NCBI GenBank assembly: GCA_964035795.1
Contig: OZ038321.1
Span: 2,097,717-2,161,716 of the forward strand
From: Pterobdella sp. o SKG-2022
Taxonomy: Eukaryota > Annelida > Clitellata > Hirudinida > Piscicolidae
Direction: 5' to 3'
DNA: 64,000 bases
The translations under genes and the position numbers were made by a program. Shown piece by piece: positions 16,409 through 30,400 of the stretch; the stretch's first letter is position 1; each line of letters starts with the position of its first letter. The notes below the pieces were generated by a model. That model searched no databases and was not told where the DNA came from. It saw only the letters and a list, made by a program, of their open reading frames with translations.

Positions 16409-16677
16409 GCCTCTCACCATTTATTAAAACAACCTCACTTCCTCACTATCACAAACTCACCGCATCACTTCCCACAAATCTTCCATCAATATTCCATTCA
16501 CCACTCATATTCTATTATAACAATAACGTTATCCCATCCCATCAACCGCAGACTCCTAACCACAGCACACCCCTATCTTTAGCTTTTGAACTCGGATGCC
16601 CAGATATTATGCAGACTATCCTCGACTCTGCCTCGCTAGAAGTTCACAACCTCAACCAAAACGGGGTATCAGTTTTG
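16409..16677 (+). CDS. Ankyrin-repeat exon, internal
   Basis: The exon lies between an acceptor (AGCTTCAG|GC) and a donor (GTTTTG|GTGATT). It starts with two leftover bases and ends in phase 0, 89 whole codons in one open frame. The first part is Ser/Pro/His/Asn-rich with no domain I recognise. The last 35 residues are a good ankyrin repeat: TPLSLAFELGCPDIMQTIL, then a loop ending in NLNQNG, which is the usual start of the next repeat. The donor therefore cuts inside a repeat, and more exons must follow, but I could not find the next one with confidence. A weak candidate with the wrong phase lies near 20795-20890. The protein would be an ankyrin-repeat scaffold of unknown role. Confidence 0.45.
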
Positions 16678-19600
16678 GTGATTTTTTTTGTTTTTCTTAC
16701 TGGATATACATAATTCATTTGTAGTTGTTTATTTTATATTGAATTTATTCAAAGGTTTTTTGCAATTTTTTGTATTTTTCGAGTTTATTTTATTACTTAA
16801 TATATTTTTTATTGTAATTTATATTTTTTCATTTTATTACATATTTTTAAATTTGAATTTTTATGTATTTTATCTATTTTATATCTTTTTTAGCTTTATT
16901 TAATCATAATATTCATACTATGTTCTCCTACCTTGTTTGTTTGTTTGTTCGTAATATATTTCCACTGTTTTTCAGTTAGTTTACATTTTAATTATATTTT
17001 TTCGGTTGCTCGTTTACGTTTGATAAAACAGTTTCAAAAGATATTTTAGTTTTTAAAAAAAAAATAAAACAAAAATCTTTATTCACATTTTGTTTTGTTT
17101 TTTATTACTCATAATACAATAATTATTAGTTTGCGAAAAAATTAAGGCTTGAATTGTAATATCCTCATCAAAATCAAACGAAAACTCATTTGAAAAGAAA
17201 CATTTGTTTCAAAATTTTTCAAAAAAAAATTTTTCAAATTAGTGCAACAAAAAAAATAATTTTTTTCGATAAAGAGTTCTCCTGGAAACACCAATTCACA
17301 AAATAATACACTGATTCAATCGTCGAAACGTCACCAGACTTAATAGCTTCGACCAGAAATAAAACAAATTTTATGATTTCAAAATCGAATTATCTGAACG
17401 ATGATGATTGAAAAAAAATTTTCTTTATAGTTATTTTTTTTATTTTTTTGCTTTGTTTATTGGTTTAATGTTTTTATTATGAGTTTATAAATTACCAACA
17501 ATGCACACATGCATATATATATATAAATTCATTAAATTTTTTTGTATATGTATATATTTTTTCTATTTAATTTTTTATGCATATATTCTTTTCTCATTTA
17601 ATTTTTTTTTTACATATATTTTGTATATATATTTTATTTTTCATCCAATTTTTTTATACATAATTTCTTTTAAATTTTTTAAATCTATATTTTTCAAATA
17701 TTAATTTTATCTATTTTTTATGTATTTTTTTTCTTATAAATCAACAGCTATGGCGTGCACATATTTATTTAAACGAAGCATCGAGTAAATGAAAATTATG
17801 GAAAAAATATGAATATTAATTATTTATTTAAATAAATGTATGAATCTTCGAATAATGTTTTTAAAGTATAAGTGCTATAAATAACAGTAGTAATTCTGAT
17901 AAAAATATTGTAATAATAATTGAAATAATATGAATAGTTATGAAAATAATTTAAAAACAAGTTTTGATAATGATATTGATGATCAAAAAAGTAAAAAGTT
18001 AAAAAAATAATGGTAATAACTCGAATGATGGTTTTGAAAATGTCAAATCTCCAATCAAACAAGATTCAAAAAATCAGTTTTAATTTAATTTTTGATTCAG
18101 TGTCTTTTGATTATTAAAGTATGTTTAAAAGTGAATTTAATTCAACAAAAGATTAAAGACTTTAATTAACTTTTCGAATTAGTTTTTTCCAATTGAAAAA
18201 GTTCCTTCAAAAATTAATTCAAATTAACAAATTTTTATAGTTAATGAGTTGTTTTTGTAAATTAAATTGAATAATATTAAATAAATAAAATAATTTCAAC
18301 AAAAATCATGAAAACAATTCTAATAATGATAGTAAACATGACATAAGTATACAAATTATATTCATATTATATTTATATATTTCTTTGAAATTTAAAGAAT
18401 AACAATATAAAATAATTATGACTAACGGTAAAAAAAAACTGTGTGAAACCAAAAAACTAAAATAATGAAGATAACAAAAATTTAATTTCAAAATAAAGCA
18501 TTCAAAACTGTGAAAGGAAAGTAAAAGAATGTTATTTTGAATTCTCTAATTTGATTTTGATAAAATTGAGGCGTTAAAAAGGCATAAAATTGGTTTGTTT
18601 TTGCAATAAAATCAAAATTAAATGTCAACAAAAAACCTTTTTCAGAATAATTCCAAAAGGCTTAGAGTACGCATTGAAGCCTTGGGTGTCATTGAGAGCT
18701 AAAAATATAATATGCAATAAATATAAGCGAGATATTTAATCAAAATTATAATATTGAGATTCAATAGGGTTTTAAGTATGAACTTAGATCAGAGAAACGA
18801 ATAAAAATAGAAAAAGCCACTTGAAAATTAATTAAAAAACTGAAAGTCATATGTGAAAGATTTGGATTCTATTTTTTAAAAAATGAGGTTTTTTAAAGAT
18901 ACTTTTACTATAAAGAAACTAAGCTTTTAGACTTCATTTTTGAAGAATAAAAATAAAAACTATAAAATATGAAACAATTACGTTTTTTATGAAAAAAATG
19001 TGAAAGTTGTATCAATAAAGATTAAATCAGATGAAAAATATATTTAAGACATTGACGTTGAAGGGTGTGAATCTTGGCAAGTTCAATTTGAAAAAAAAAA
19101 TCCCCAACACATTAAAACAAAAAATATTTTTTTAAACTACATTCAAAACTAAAAATGGAAAAAAAACACGAATAAACAGAAAAATCTCAAAAATATTGCA
19201 ACTGTTTCATAGAGTCTGCTTTAAGTGACTAACGTGTTCCAGGAATATCGTCGGTGTGTGTTGAACTGATAAAGAAATCATGTAGAAAAAGCCTTACTCT
19301 TTTTTGCTATTCATCACCTTAATTATGGTCGTCTGTTATTTTTTCATGAAAAACTAACAAGGAATGAAAAATAAATGAATTAAACGAAAAAAATTGATTA
19401 AAATTGTTTTGAAATTCATTTTTCTCAATTAGTTCGTTTAATGATTTCGCGAAATTTTCAACAAATTCAGTTTGAATTTTTATCTAAAAACTTTTTTATT
19501 TTCAAATAAATTTTTTTCGCAATTTTTCCAGTTAAATTTACTATTTTTTTACACGCGAAACTGTGTTTTGCAGCTATTAGCTCAATAATACTTTTAATTT

Positions 19601-22600
19601 GTGTTTTATTGCCTATTTTCTTTGAAAACTTACTAGGTCAAAAAAAATAGTCAAAAAGACATTTTTCTTCCAGCATATAAATTATAAAAACTATTTTCAA
19701 TAAAATTTATGTTCATTAATGAAAATTATTAATTCTGAACAATCTCCAACCTTCCTTGTTTGTATACTTCAAAAATTTTCTTAAACCGTTTCTCATTTCT
19801 TAAAAAATTCACAAGCTTAGTGAAGAACAAGTTATATAAATACAAATAAATAAAACCAAAATTAGGCCCTAACAAAACTGACATGTCAATGATAAAAAAC
19901 AACTCTCACATGAACAACATTTGAGTTTATCAACAGTATCCGTCATAATAACATTTAAACGAATGAGTTGAAGCAAAACGCATTTATTTATGGAATAATG
20001 TTATTGGATGACTGAAACTGTCAAAAAGGTTTTTATTTGAATATATGTTTTTGAAGATTTACTAGAAAACTTTTTATTCAGTAATTTAATTAATAATGAA
20101 TTCAAAAAAAACGAAACATTAAAACTATGGAATAGTTTGTTTTTGAATTTTTAATTCAAAATTGCAAACCTCAACTTCAGTTTACGTTCGTTTTTAACAA
20201 AATTTTTCACTTTTTTGTTTCGTCTTTTAAACACAGCTACTTACTTTGATGTAGAATATTTTAATGAAAAATGTATGTCCAACTAACGAGAAGCTTCGTG
20301 ACGTCATAATAAATTTTGAGACATAATTCCATGCTGAGTAATTTATCAACACGTTTTAAAAACTCGAAAAACAACTGAAATATAATCAAAAAATCATGAA
20401 AAGCATCTGAAGCACAAATCTTAGGAAGAGAAATAATGTACTAATGAAATAAGACAAAGTTGATTTTGTTGGAAATTTTAGTTGAATAAAAATGTATCAA
20501 AACATTTTTGAAAATATTTGACAAAGCATTGATACTCTGAAGAACTTTTGAGAGTAGTAATCATGTATTTATACGAAGTAATATAAAAATTTGCAAAACG
20601 AATTGTTTTCTTCTAAAAAGTGGTATCGGTTTTATAAGTAAAAACATTTTACGATTTCCATTAATTTTTTAAAATATTTCGATATTTTCTTCTTATTTGA
20701 ATATTTTTATATTATTTAAATGTTTTTTATTTTATTTTTTGTTTATACTTTTTAAATTTTTTTCATACTTTTTCATTTTTCGACGCTTCTCCAGTACTGA
20801 CAAAATTCTGGCTACAAACGAAGGAAGAATCTTGGCAACTTTATCACCCATTCTGCTAATGCAACCGCATTGCCACAGTTTCTTGTACTAATTCTCCACT
20901 AATTAAATTAACTATACCAATTGGTCTTTTTTCATCTGTTAAAAATCCTTATTATTTCTCACAAAATATATTGGACTTTTTTATTGAACTATAATTCGCA
21001 AAGCTTTTTGCAAATTAGTAAAAACTCCTTTTTTTTTGGGTATTTTTTATTTTTGTTTTATATTTAATCTACTTTGGCAATGTAATTTGATCCTTCAAAA
21101 AAAATCAATCTATTTCAATACTATAACTCAATTTAGCTTCAAATTCAATTTTTAGAAAAAATTCATTTCATTTTGCCAGAAAACTTATTCCTTTTCCAAA
21201 CTAAAATTTTTCTTCAAAAACTCAAATCTTTTTCTTGAAAAGTTTTCAGAAATCAACCACACAACATAAGGAATTCATTTGAAAGCATCAGCAGTGGTAA
21301 AAGTGAGGTCAGGAATTAAAAGCTGGGTACGAAGGCATAACACATGCGTTTTATAAAGGAGAAGCACTCTGAAAAATTAGCTTACATTTTAACAAGCTAT
21401 TTGAGAATTTATTCAGAAATTAAAATTAAAATTGGCGGTTCTAGTGTCATCATGTATTGAGAACAAATTTTGTGGGATAAATTTTTTTGCTGATACTCAT
21501 AAAACTTTTTAAAATAAAATTGTCAATTTTGTTAATTAGTTATATAAAAGATTAGAATGATAGATAAAAGTATTCTCAAACATTAAATGATTCGATAAGA
21601 CGTTCTATTAAAATATATAAAACGTGCATAAAAACATCAACGATATAAAATAATTCTCTAAATATGGAGGTTCAAGCGTATATGAAACCCTTTTAAAGAC
21701 ATTTATTGAAATAATTTGAATTAAATATCATATATTACATTTAAAATCAAAATTTTCGATTGATGCTTTCAAATCCTTAAATATTTGTTAATTTTTGATT
21801 TATATAGCACTTTGTTTAAAATAAGGTTAAATTCGTGACATAAACGAACAATATTTAAATTCATAATAATAGTTTCCAGGAAGGTCGTATGCTCTTTTGT
21901 AAACTTGAATTTCATACAGTAAAAACATTTTAAATAACAATAAGCATTTTCAATGAGCAATCGTTCAGAAATGTTCACTATTCAAACAGAACAATTTGAA
22001 GCTAACTTGGAACTTATAAACTGCAAGAATTAGGCATACAAAACGAACATAAAAGTTTGAATAATGTTTGGAAATCAAGTTTATCTTCGATGATGGACGA
22101 TTGGACTTTTAAGTAATAGTTTGTTAGGCCTTAAGGTTTATACATGGGATTATGAGTGGGAATGATTGGTGAAATTAAATTTAAAATGATGACGTCATCA
22201 ATAATGTTATTGGAGGAAGAGAAAATTTTTGAAAAAAGTAGAGTAATTATAAAAATAGAAAAGAATCTTTATAAATTAGCTTTGGAAATAATAAAAAACT
22301 AAAAAAAATAAGAAAAATCGGTTTAAAAATAATGGAATATTGAAAAAATAAACGAAAAATTAAATGAGATAATAAGCTGATAAATAAATAAAATCAAAAG
22401 TGAATAAAACAATGAGATAATTGAAAAATAGAAATAATAAAAAATAAACATTTATCACATGAAAAATTCATTGAAAGCCATTAGACACGGAGTTGAACGC
22501 ATTCAAACTTAAAAAATGGACGCTATTTAAAATCCGGCCAATCACAATGATTTATCACTGAAATTGAATTCATCATATTATTCTTTTATTGTATGATGAT

Positions 22601-22813
22601 TTTATGCCGTTTTTTATATTGTTATGGTTTTAACGCAGTTTTTTCCATGTTTTTTTATTTTATTTTATGATCTTTAATATTTTTCTATTAATATAGTTGT
22701 TTATATTTTTATTATTATGTTATTTTTTCATAAATCATTTTCATTCATTTTATAGTTAGTTTTTCCCAATATCATCTACTTTTCCATCATCGTCGTTTTA
22801 TTTTTTATCTTTA
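16678..22813. other. AT-rich stretch without a supported gene
   Basis: Long A/T runs and T-rich open frames encode only Phe/Ile/Tyr runs. Two small, more GC-rich patches could be exons but lack motifs: about 19242-19300, preceded by GTGTTCCAG, and about 20794-20890, preceded by TTCTCCAG and open for about 30 codons. No RNA gene or mobile element was seen. Confidence 0.45.
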
Positions 22814-25800
22814 TTATTTTGTCCATTTTTTTCCGTTTTTGTTTTTCTCAATAAGACAGCATCTCTTATGAGCTTCTAGTGAAGAATAATAAAAATTATA
22901 CAAATAGGTAAATTTGACAAAAATCCAGGTTTTGAGTTTTTCAAATTTTATATTAAAACTAGTTAAAATCGGAAAACTTCCGCAACTGAGCAACACGGAG
23001 CTTCTCCTAAGTTGGACTCACATTATAAATGTATGCATACAAAAACCAGCAAAACACCAGCCATGTGTTTAGGCTACACAAGCGCTTCTAAAACAAACCA
23101 ATTTTGCAAACTGCGCGCTTTACAAATGAATAATACTAATCATAATAATTTGTTGAACAAAATGTTGATTCCAGCCTGTTTTTCTTTTATGCACACTTCT
23201 TTTTTCTAATCACTTCTTCGTCTATGGAACATTTTTCCACTCAACCTCCGTCTTCACCCTCTCTTGAACATTTCCATCAGTATCTCATGGCACACTTATA
23301 AAATCGCATTTCTTTGAACTAGCCTCTCTGACCATTTGAGCGATCTGCAGTGAATGTAGTTTGTAAACTGTGTGTTATATAAAATTGTATTTAAATTATG
23401 ATATGACATAATAATAATAAATCTGTTGTGAACACTTATCCTCAAAATACATCTATATAATGAATTATTTGATCTGCCAAAAATAATTTGGTCCAATAAA
23501 AAATTCATGTTAGTTCCCGTGGTGATTCATTTGATTTGAAGATAATCAATTCAATGTTGATTATTTGATTCCCATGTACATTAATTCCTGTTAACTAATT
23601 CAATTAATCTATTCAAATTCAAAATTATTGAATCAATTGAAACGTTTTATAAAACAGTTTGCGAAGAAATTTCTTGAGGTTTTTACATAGTGAAAAAAAA
23701 AATTTAGCAATTAAATATTTGGCAATGTTGTGGGTTGAAACATCGCTGGTTACAATGATGGATTGCTTCAGAAAAGCACTTTTCAATTTTGATGAAACTT
23801 CAATTTGTAAATGCGTGCGTAGGAACAACGCAGCGTGGAGTTGGTTTGTTGGAAAGGTTGGCGTGTTGGAGGGGTCGATATTAGGTAAGGTTGACGTTGT
23901 ATGGGACTGATGTTGGATAGAGTTGATATAAGACAAAATTAACCCTGAGAAAACCATGTTATGCACAACTTGAAACAATTTTAAATCTCGATTTCTGAGT
24001 TCTCATTGATAGATTTTTTCACTCCAGAGTGTTAAGGTTGATTCATTTTACAAATTCTCTCAAAATAGAAAATACATAAAATAGTGGTTAAGCGGGAATT
24101 TTCCATTTATCAATTTAATGACTTGCAAAACTCTGTATTATACAGTTAAGTGTTTGATTTGAAAAGTTTTCGTATCAGGCTGATTCAATTATATGTTTAT
24201 AATGAATTAGTAATACTAATGAATTATGACAAAGTTGAATTTGTCAAAAATTTGTTTTTTTAAAAAATATATGTATCTAAAATCTGTCTCATTTTACGAT
24301 AAAAATCAAGAAAACTGAATTCAAAAAAGATACATAAGATGTCTCTGAAAAATTATATTGGAAATTATATGTTGTGTAATGGTAGTCATGAAGTGGGTAT
24401 AGATTTTAATTAAATTCTATATAGTTATGAAGTCTTTGAATGAATTCTATATAACTATGATTTTTTAGAAACATCATGTATCTGGTTTAAGTAACTAAAA
24501 ATTACACAAATATATAATTATAAATAAAACAAAATATAATATAGTATATAATTATAAATAAAACAAAATATAAGATAGTATATAATTATAAACAAAACAA
24601 AAAAAATTAATTTAACCAAGAAGCACCTTGACATAACTCTCACATTGAGGATTTATTTTTGAAAAATCTTCCTCAAGTTTCTTTTGAACATATTACAAGC
24701 CAAAGATGTTCCTACAGACAGATGTCTGCGACTTGGAGTGTTTTTTTGTGTTTCTACCACAAAAATCGAACTTCTAACGACCTCGCTGTGTTTTTTAGAG
24801 TATTTTTCATAAATTATTTTAATTCCATGACCGAGGGTAAGAAATAAACATAAGGTAAAAATGTGATAAATAATATAATACTGATATAATTTTTTGAAAA
24901 TATAATAATATATAAAAGTAAACTAGGTTTGTATATGAAAAACAAATCTAAAACCTAGAAAAGTCATTTTTTTGTTTGTCCGTTTGTTTCAGCGTACTCT
25001 AAACAGAATTTGGAGATTAATTTGAGAGAATGTGTGCTGAACAAATAAAACGCTATATTTATCAAAAAGGGCTTAATTAATCTCATGAACCTATTCACAA
25101 CAAAAGTGTTTTTGACTCTATTACCATGGCGTGGTCACATTTCACAGATAGGTTTTTTTTTAGTTTTGTTTTAATTTGAAATGGTTTGAGATAGATGACG
25201 GTGCCAATCTTTATCAATCAATTGAATGGGCTGACAGTGTTTGATGTTTTTTTTGTCTACTATTCCGTTTTTTCAATGTGTTTTTCTTCGAAATTGTGAA
25301 TATATTGAAAAAATAAAGTATTTTTTGCCTTTATCATCAATTAATTTGAGTAAAATTCTGAGTTTTTAGAAAGATTCAAGAAGATTCCAATTGAGAAGCT
25401 TAAAGGGATGATGAAAAGAGTCAAGAGCTTTTATTAGTTTATTCAACGCTTTGGAATATAGATATTAGATGAGTTTTAAAGCTGAAAAGATAGACGTTTT
25501 TACAAATTATATGTATATATATAATTATTGCAATTCATAGAAAATTTTGGTTTCATTTTCTACTACGTGAACTTATGAAACGTTTTGGAAAAAGTTAAAA
25601 ATCATGTTTTCATTTTATATGACTTTTCCATAAAGTTCCAATTAATTTTTTGCTTTTTTTTTCATTTTATCAGTTTTTATTCTCATTTTAACTCTATTCA
25701 AGCATTCTAAATATTTTTTTGTTAAAAACATTGAATTCTATTGATAAAAGCGTTCATTTTTTCTATAAAAATGTTCAATCAGCGTAAAAGTGAGCGTAAA

Positions 25801-27420
25801 ATTTGCACTTTCCTTATGGATAAAACTCTTCTTCAAACCGTCTTGACCTGAACGTCTCGAATTGTTTCGAGCGTAATTAATCGGAATTTAATTTGAAGTG
25901 ATAATATAATTTTGTATTTAATTATATAATTTCAAAATTAGTAAAGAAAATTTATTTACATAAAAACATACGATGCCTTTAAAATACTATATTATTTAGA
26001 ATGTTTAGAAAATTTAAAGAAAGTATAATTTGGAATTAAATAATATAAATTGAAATATAAAGCAAAATTTTATGATTTAATTCAAAAATCAATGATATAA
26101 ATCTAAAAAACAATTAAAATCCAGTAACAAGACTTAAAAAATAATGATACGATAAAATTTGATATTGATAGAACAATCAAATATTGTTTTTAAACTCCAA
26201 ATTTTTAGAATAACATAACTGACTCATCTTTTTGATTTTCTCAAGAATCCCCCATAAAATTAAAAAAAAAAACACTTTTTCCATCAAAACTTTGTATTTT
26301 TGAACAAAAAACTGATAAAATGAAAAAAAAAGCAGAAAATTAATTTAGAAAAGATAATTAAGCTAATTAGATTATACTGCTGTAAACATAACTACATGAT
26401 AATAGTAACAAAGCTTGATGCTACGTTGTCCCTTATGTTTTAAACTCTTCAATAAAAGGTTTGCTCAAAAAAAACTCAATAAAACTAAATATTTTCTACA
26501 GTATCAATAGGTTATGCAAAATGATGAAAGCAAAATCATAAAAAAAATAATATCAATTACATCAAATGTATTAATTAGAACTAGGACAATGTCTAAAATT
26601 AATGACTCAAGTGTTAAGTTGAAAAAAAAACAATTATATTGGCAATTTAATTTATTGAATCAGAGTACTCTCCCTCATTGAAATTCTAATCTCCCGCTGG
26701 TTCTAACAGATGCTTCGAGTAATTTGAATTGTCAACGGTTGATGCTATATTAGTGAGATATGCAAACACAAGGTTTAGTTAATATATGAATGAAACACAC
26801 GAATTTTAACAAGTATATGTATATAAATACAGAGTTATATATAGACCTATATAAGTTTTAACTAATATATTCCGAGTAATTTCAATATAGCAACGTCTTG
26901 GTGAAGCAAAATAGCCTAAAAGACATTAATGTATAAGACTGTAAAGTTTGCAATCAAGAAAAATCCTGTTATATTCCATTACTTGATGATGTTAGATTTT
27001 CTCTCTAAAAAGCTTCATGATTTTTGCTTTAATAAATACCTTTGTCTTTTTCAAACATGTCTTTCAGACTTCCTACTCTATCGAGATGTCACTATAGTTG
27101 CTTAATATAATAATTGAAAGATTGCATTATAGAATAGAAAAAACTTTTATCACTCCTATGTGTTTCCTTTTAAGTACGCGAGTTTTTGTAAGTTAATCTA
27201 TAGATTTATAAGAGATTTATATGATGGATTAATTTTTTATTGATTCGAGGACAAGAATATATATAAATGCAAATAGAAACACATACAAGAATTTTTTGCT
27301 TGAAATTGAAAACAAGCCTGAGCCAAGTTCAGAAACTTGTTCATAACTAGGAATATTACTTCACTACATCCTAATATAATAAAAAATAGACATAAAAAAT
27401 TTGAAATATTCCTATAAAAC

Positions 27421-27456
<36 letters not shown>

Positions 27457-30400
27457 GGTTTTCAGGGCTTTTTAAGTTTTTTCATATATGAATGGGCGCG
27501 AGATTATAATATCTATTACAATAAAATAGATATAAAATTGCAATGAAGAATAATTAGGTCAACTATAAGAGGAAATAAACTTATAGTTCACCGAAGGAAC
27601 TTTTGTGTAAACGCTTGGCACAATTCCAATGGACCAAACTATTCAATTAACAAGCTTTAATAATTAAAATTAAAAAAAGTTTTAGTAATTAAATTATGAA
27701 ATTAATAAGTATTAATTGCTTGATAATGAACCTTTGTTTTATAAGCTGGTAATGTAACTATAAAGAAAGCTTTGTGAACTATTAGCCTCAAAATTATGAA
27801 TCTTAAAAACACGACAATATTTGAATCTTTTATTTAGAGAAAGCTTTGTTTCTAATAAAGAAAATTAAACCAATGTGTGGTTATTTGATAAATAAAATTA
27901 TCTAATGCTTTGATCTCGTAAAACAATCCTGGTTTTAATGAAATTATTCAGTGCTTTGAGGGCCATTTATGTTGGTTTGGCAATAATGATGGAAAAAGTC
28001 GACATTTTCAGTTATAAGCTGGATGTTATAATTCTTCATTTTGTTTTTGGCTGGTTGAGACAATTCTTATGTATAGTCATGCTCGCTTCATTTGATAGCT
28101 TTTAGAGAAAGTTTTTTGTGAGTATTTCAACAGTTACTAACGATTAAGCAAATAGTTTTCACGATTTTAATGTATGTTTTATAATTGTAAAACAGTCCCT
28201 ACAAACACTCTCATCAACTGAACAAAACGTTTTTTGTTATCATTTAAGTGATCTTCCACATGGGAAGCAGTAGTTTCTTTTTGGCATACATCAAAATACC
28301 AATGCTATGGTGATGGCAACATTCTTGGCTATTCTGTAGGCAATCTTGCTCGAGTTAGAAGAGTAACATGTGAATTTTTAAAGGAGTTGCGACCCTAAAT
28401 CTCATCTAGCAATGAAAAACTCTATGACTAAACAAAAAAATATACCCCCATACCGCATCGCTCGTCACGCGGGTGAACAAGGAGCGCGTCCTCGAAAGAA
28501 TCATCAGGTTGGAATCAAAAAATGTGCTGCTGGTGAAAACCTCTTACCACAAACTAAATAAAAAGAATCTTTATTGATTTGTAGATTAACAAAAAATATA
28601 GCAACAATAAACATTAGATCTTTAAGAAATAATCACAAACTATATGAATTAACATACTTATCTAGTAAATACAATATAGGTATAATCTGTATACAAGAAC
28701 ACAAGTTATATCATCCAGAAGAAACAATAAGATGCTGCAATACTGGAAACGGTCGGACACTCGTTACAATTTCTGCAGAAAAAGCAACAAACAACGCTAC
28801 CATTAGATGAATTGGTATTTTTATGAGCCCTAAGGCTTACCAGTCTCTAGTGAACGTTGAATCAATCAACCCACGAATAATGGTCGCGACCTTTAATGGA
28901 AACCCAAAAACAACTGTGATATCATGCTACAGTCCTACAAATTGCTCTGACGAATTAGAAATACAAAATTTTTACCATCAATTGACAGATTCAATCAAAA
29001 ACATTCCAAAACATAATGTGCTAATTATAGCAGGTGATATGAAAGCTAAAATTGACAATAATAAATGTGTAGGAAACAGCTAACATAATTATACAAACAG
29101 AAATGGTGAGTATTTGTTAGATCTAACAATCGACTGTGGTCTAATCAATATTTCACCAAAGTTTCGAAAAAATAAAGGAAAATTATGGACTTTCACTTAT
29201 CCAAACGGAACCAGCAGTCAACTTGATTATATCCTTATAAACAGAAAATGGAAAAATAGTGCTATTGACTGTCGCTCGTTCAGCACATACTCACCAATTG
29301 AATCAGATCAAAGGATATGTAAAGCAAAGATCAGATTGTCTCTAAGATCAAATATCTCAAAAAGCAAAAAAACAATGAGTGATGATTGGTCAAAATTATT
29401 AAATGATGAAAATTTAAAAAATAGCTATGCTGTAGGAATCAGAAACCGATTTGAACAACTACAAAACCTTAATCCTGATAACTTTTCAACAAACGATATT
29501 TATGAAAATATAAGAGCTCACGCTGAAGCTGCTGAAAAATATGTCCCAAAAAAATCAAACCAAAGAGATTCGCCATGGGAAAACGATGTGGTTTGCAAAA
29601 AGCGAAATGAGCTGAACGAAGCTTTCAAACGCAAGAAAGAAAAAAACGATCTTACAAACTCCCTACTTGAAACTCCCTGGGTTAACCATCACTATAATAA
29701 ACTTCGTTGACTATTATTTTTGTTATTATGATTATTATTATTATTATTATCATCAATAATAGGCGTTTGATTTGAAATTTTATCGTGTAAGGTTTATTTA
29801 GTTATTCAGATAGTGACTTGTTCCTCGTCCAAGAAAAAATTGTTACCACTTTATTTTTGGCGTAATCTTTTGTCGTTGGAATGATTTTTTTTGAAATATT
29901 TTTTGCTGTCACAAAAATGAACATGATTCATATCTTAGTTTTTCATCAAGAAGCTTCTGAATATATGTCGATCAATTTCGCATGCTTTGATAGCTTGAAA
30001 GTTTGAGATTAGTTTAGAGAAAACTTTGGCCTTTTAAATGTTACTAAAGTATGACTTTTTTCATCCCAAGTCAAACCTTTTTTCAAAAAACTGTGGTATT
30101 TTGGAGATATCAGCCAACTGATTCTTTTCTCAGTAACTAGGATGACAGTTACAAATTGAATAATCTTTCATCATAGTAAAAAATACCAGCTTATACGTGA
30201 ATCTTTGTAAAATTTTTTTTCGTATTTTTTCAAAGTATTTTAGGGATTTTCTTTGGAGATCATTTAGTTGTGGAATTATTTTTAATATTAAAAAGGCCAT
30301 TAGTCTAGATTCATTCTAGAAATCTTCATATTTTTAAAATCTCCTTTCACATGAAATAAAATTAAAATACTTTACTTTTCAACAAAAAAAATAAAATTCT

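Noticed and set aside
23659..23910. 83-codon plus-strand frame
   Set aside because: The minus strand of the same patch gives a phase-compatible exon (23906-23754); the plus-strand frame looks like its shadow.
24659..24847. 62-codon plus-strand frame
   Set aside because: Better explained as the shadow of the minus-strand exon at 24785-24716.
25163..25250. Patch that reads WFEIDDGANLYQSIEWADSV before a stop on the plus strand, and PIQLIDKDWHRHLSQ on the minus strand
   Set aside because: Both strands look equally coding and neither joins in phase to a known exon.
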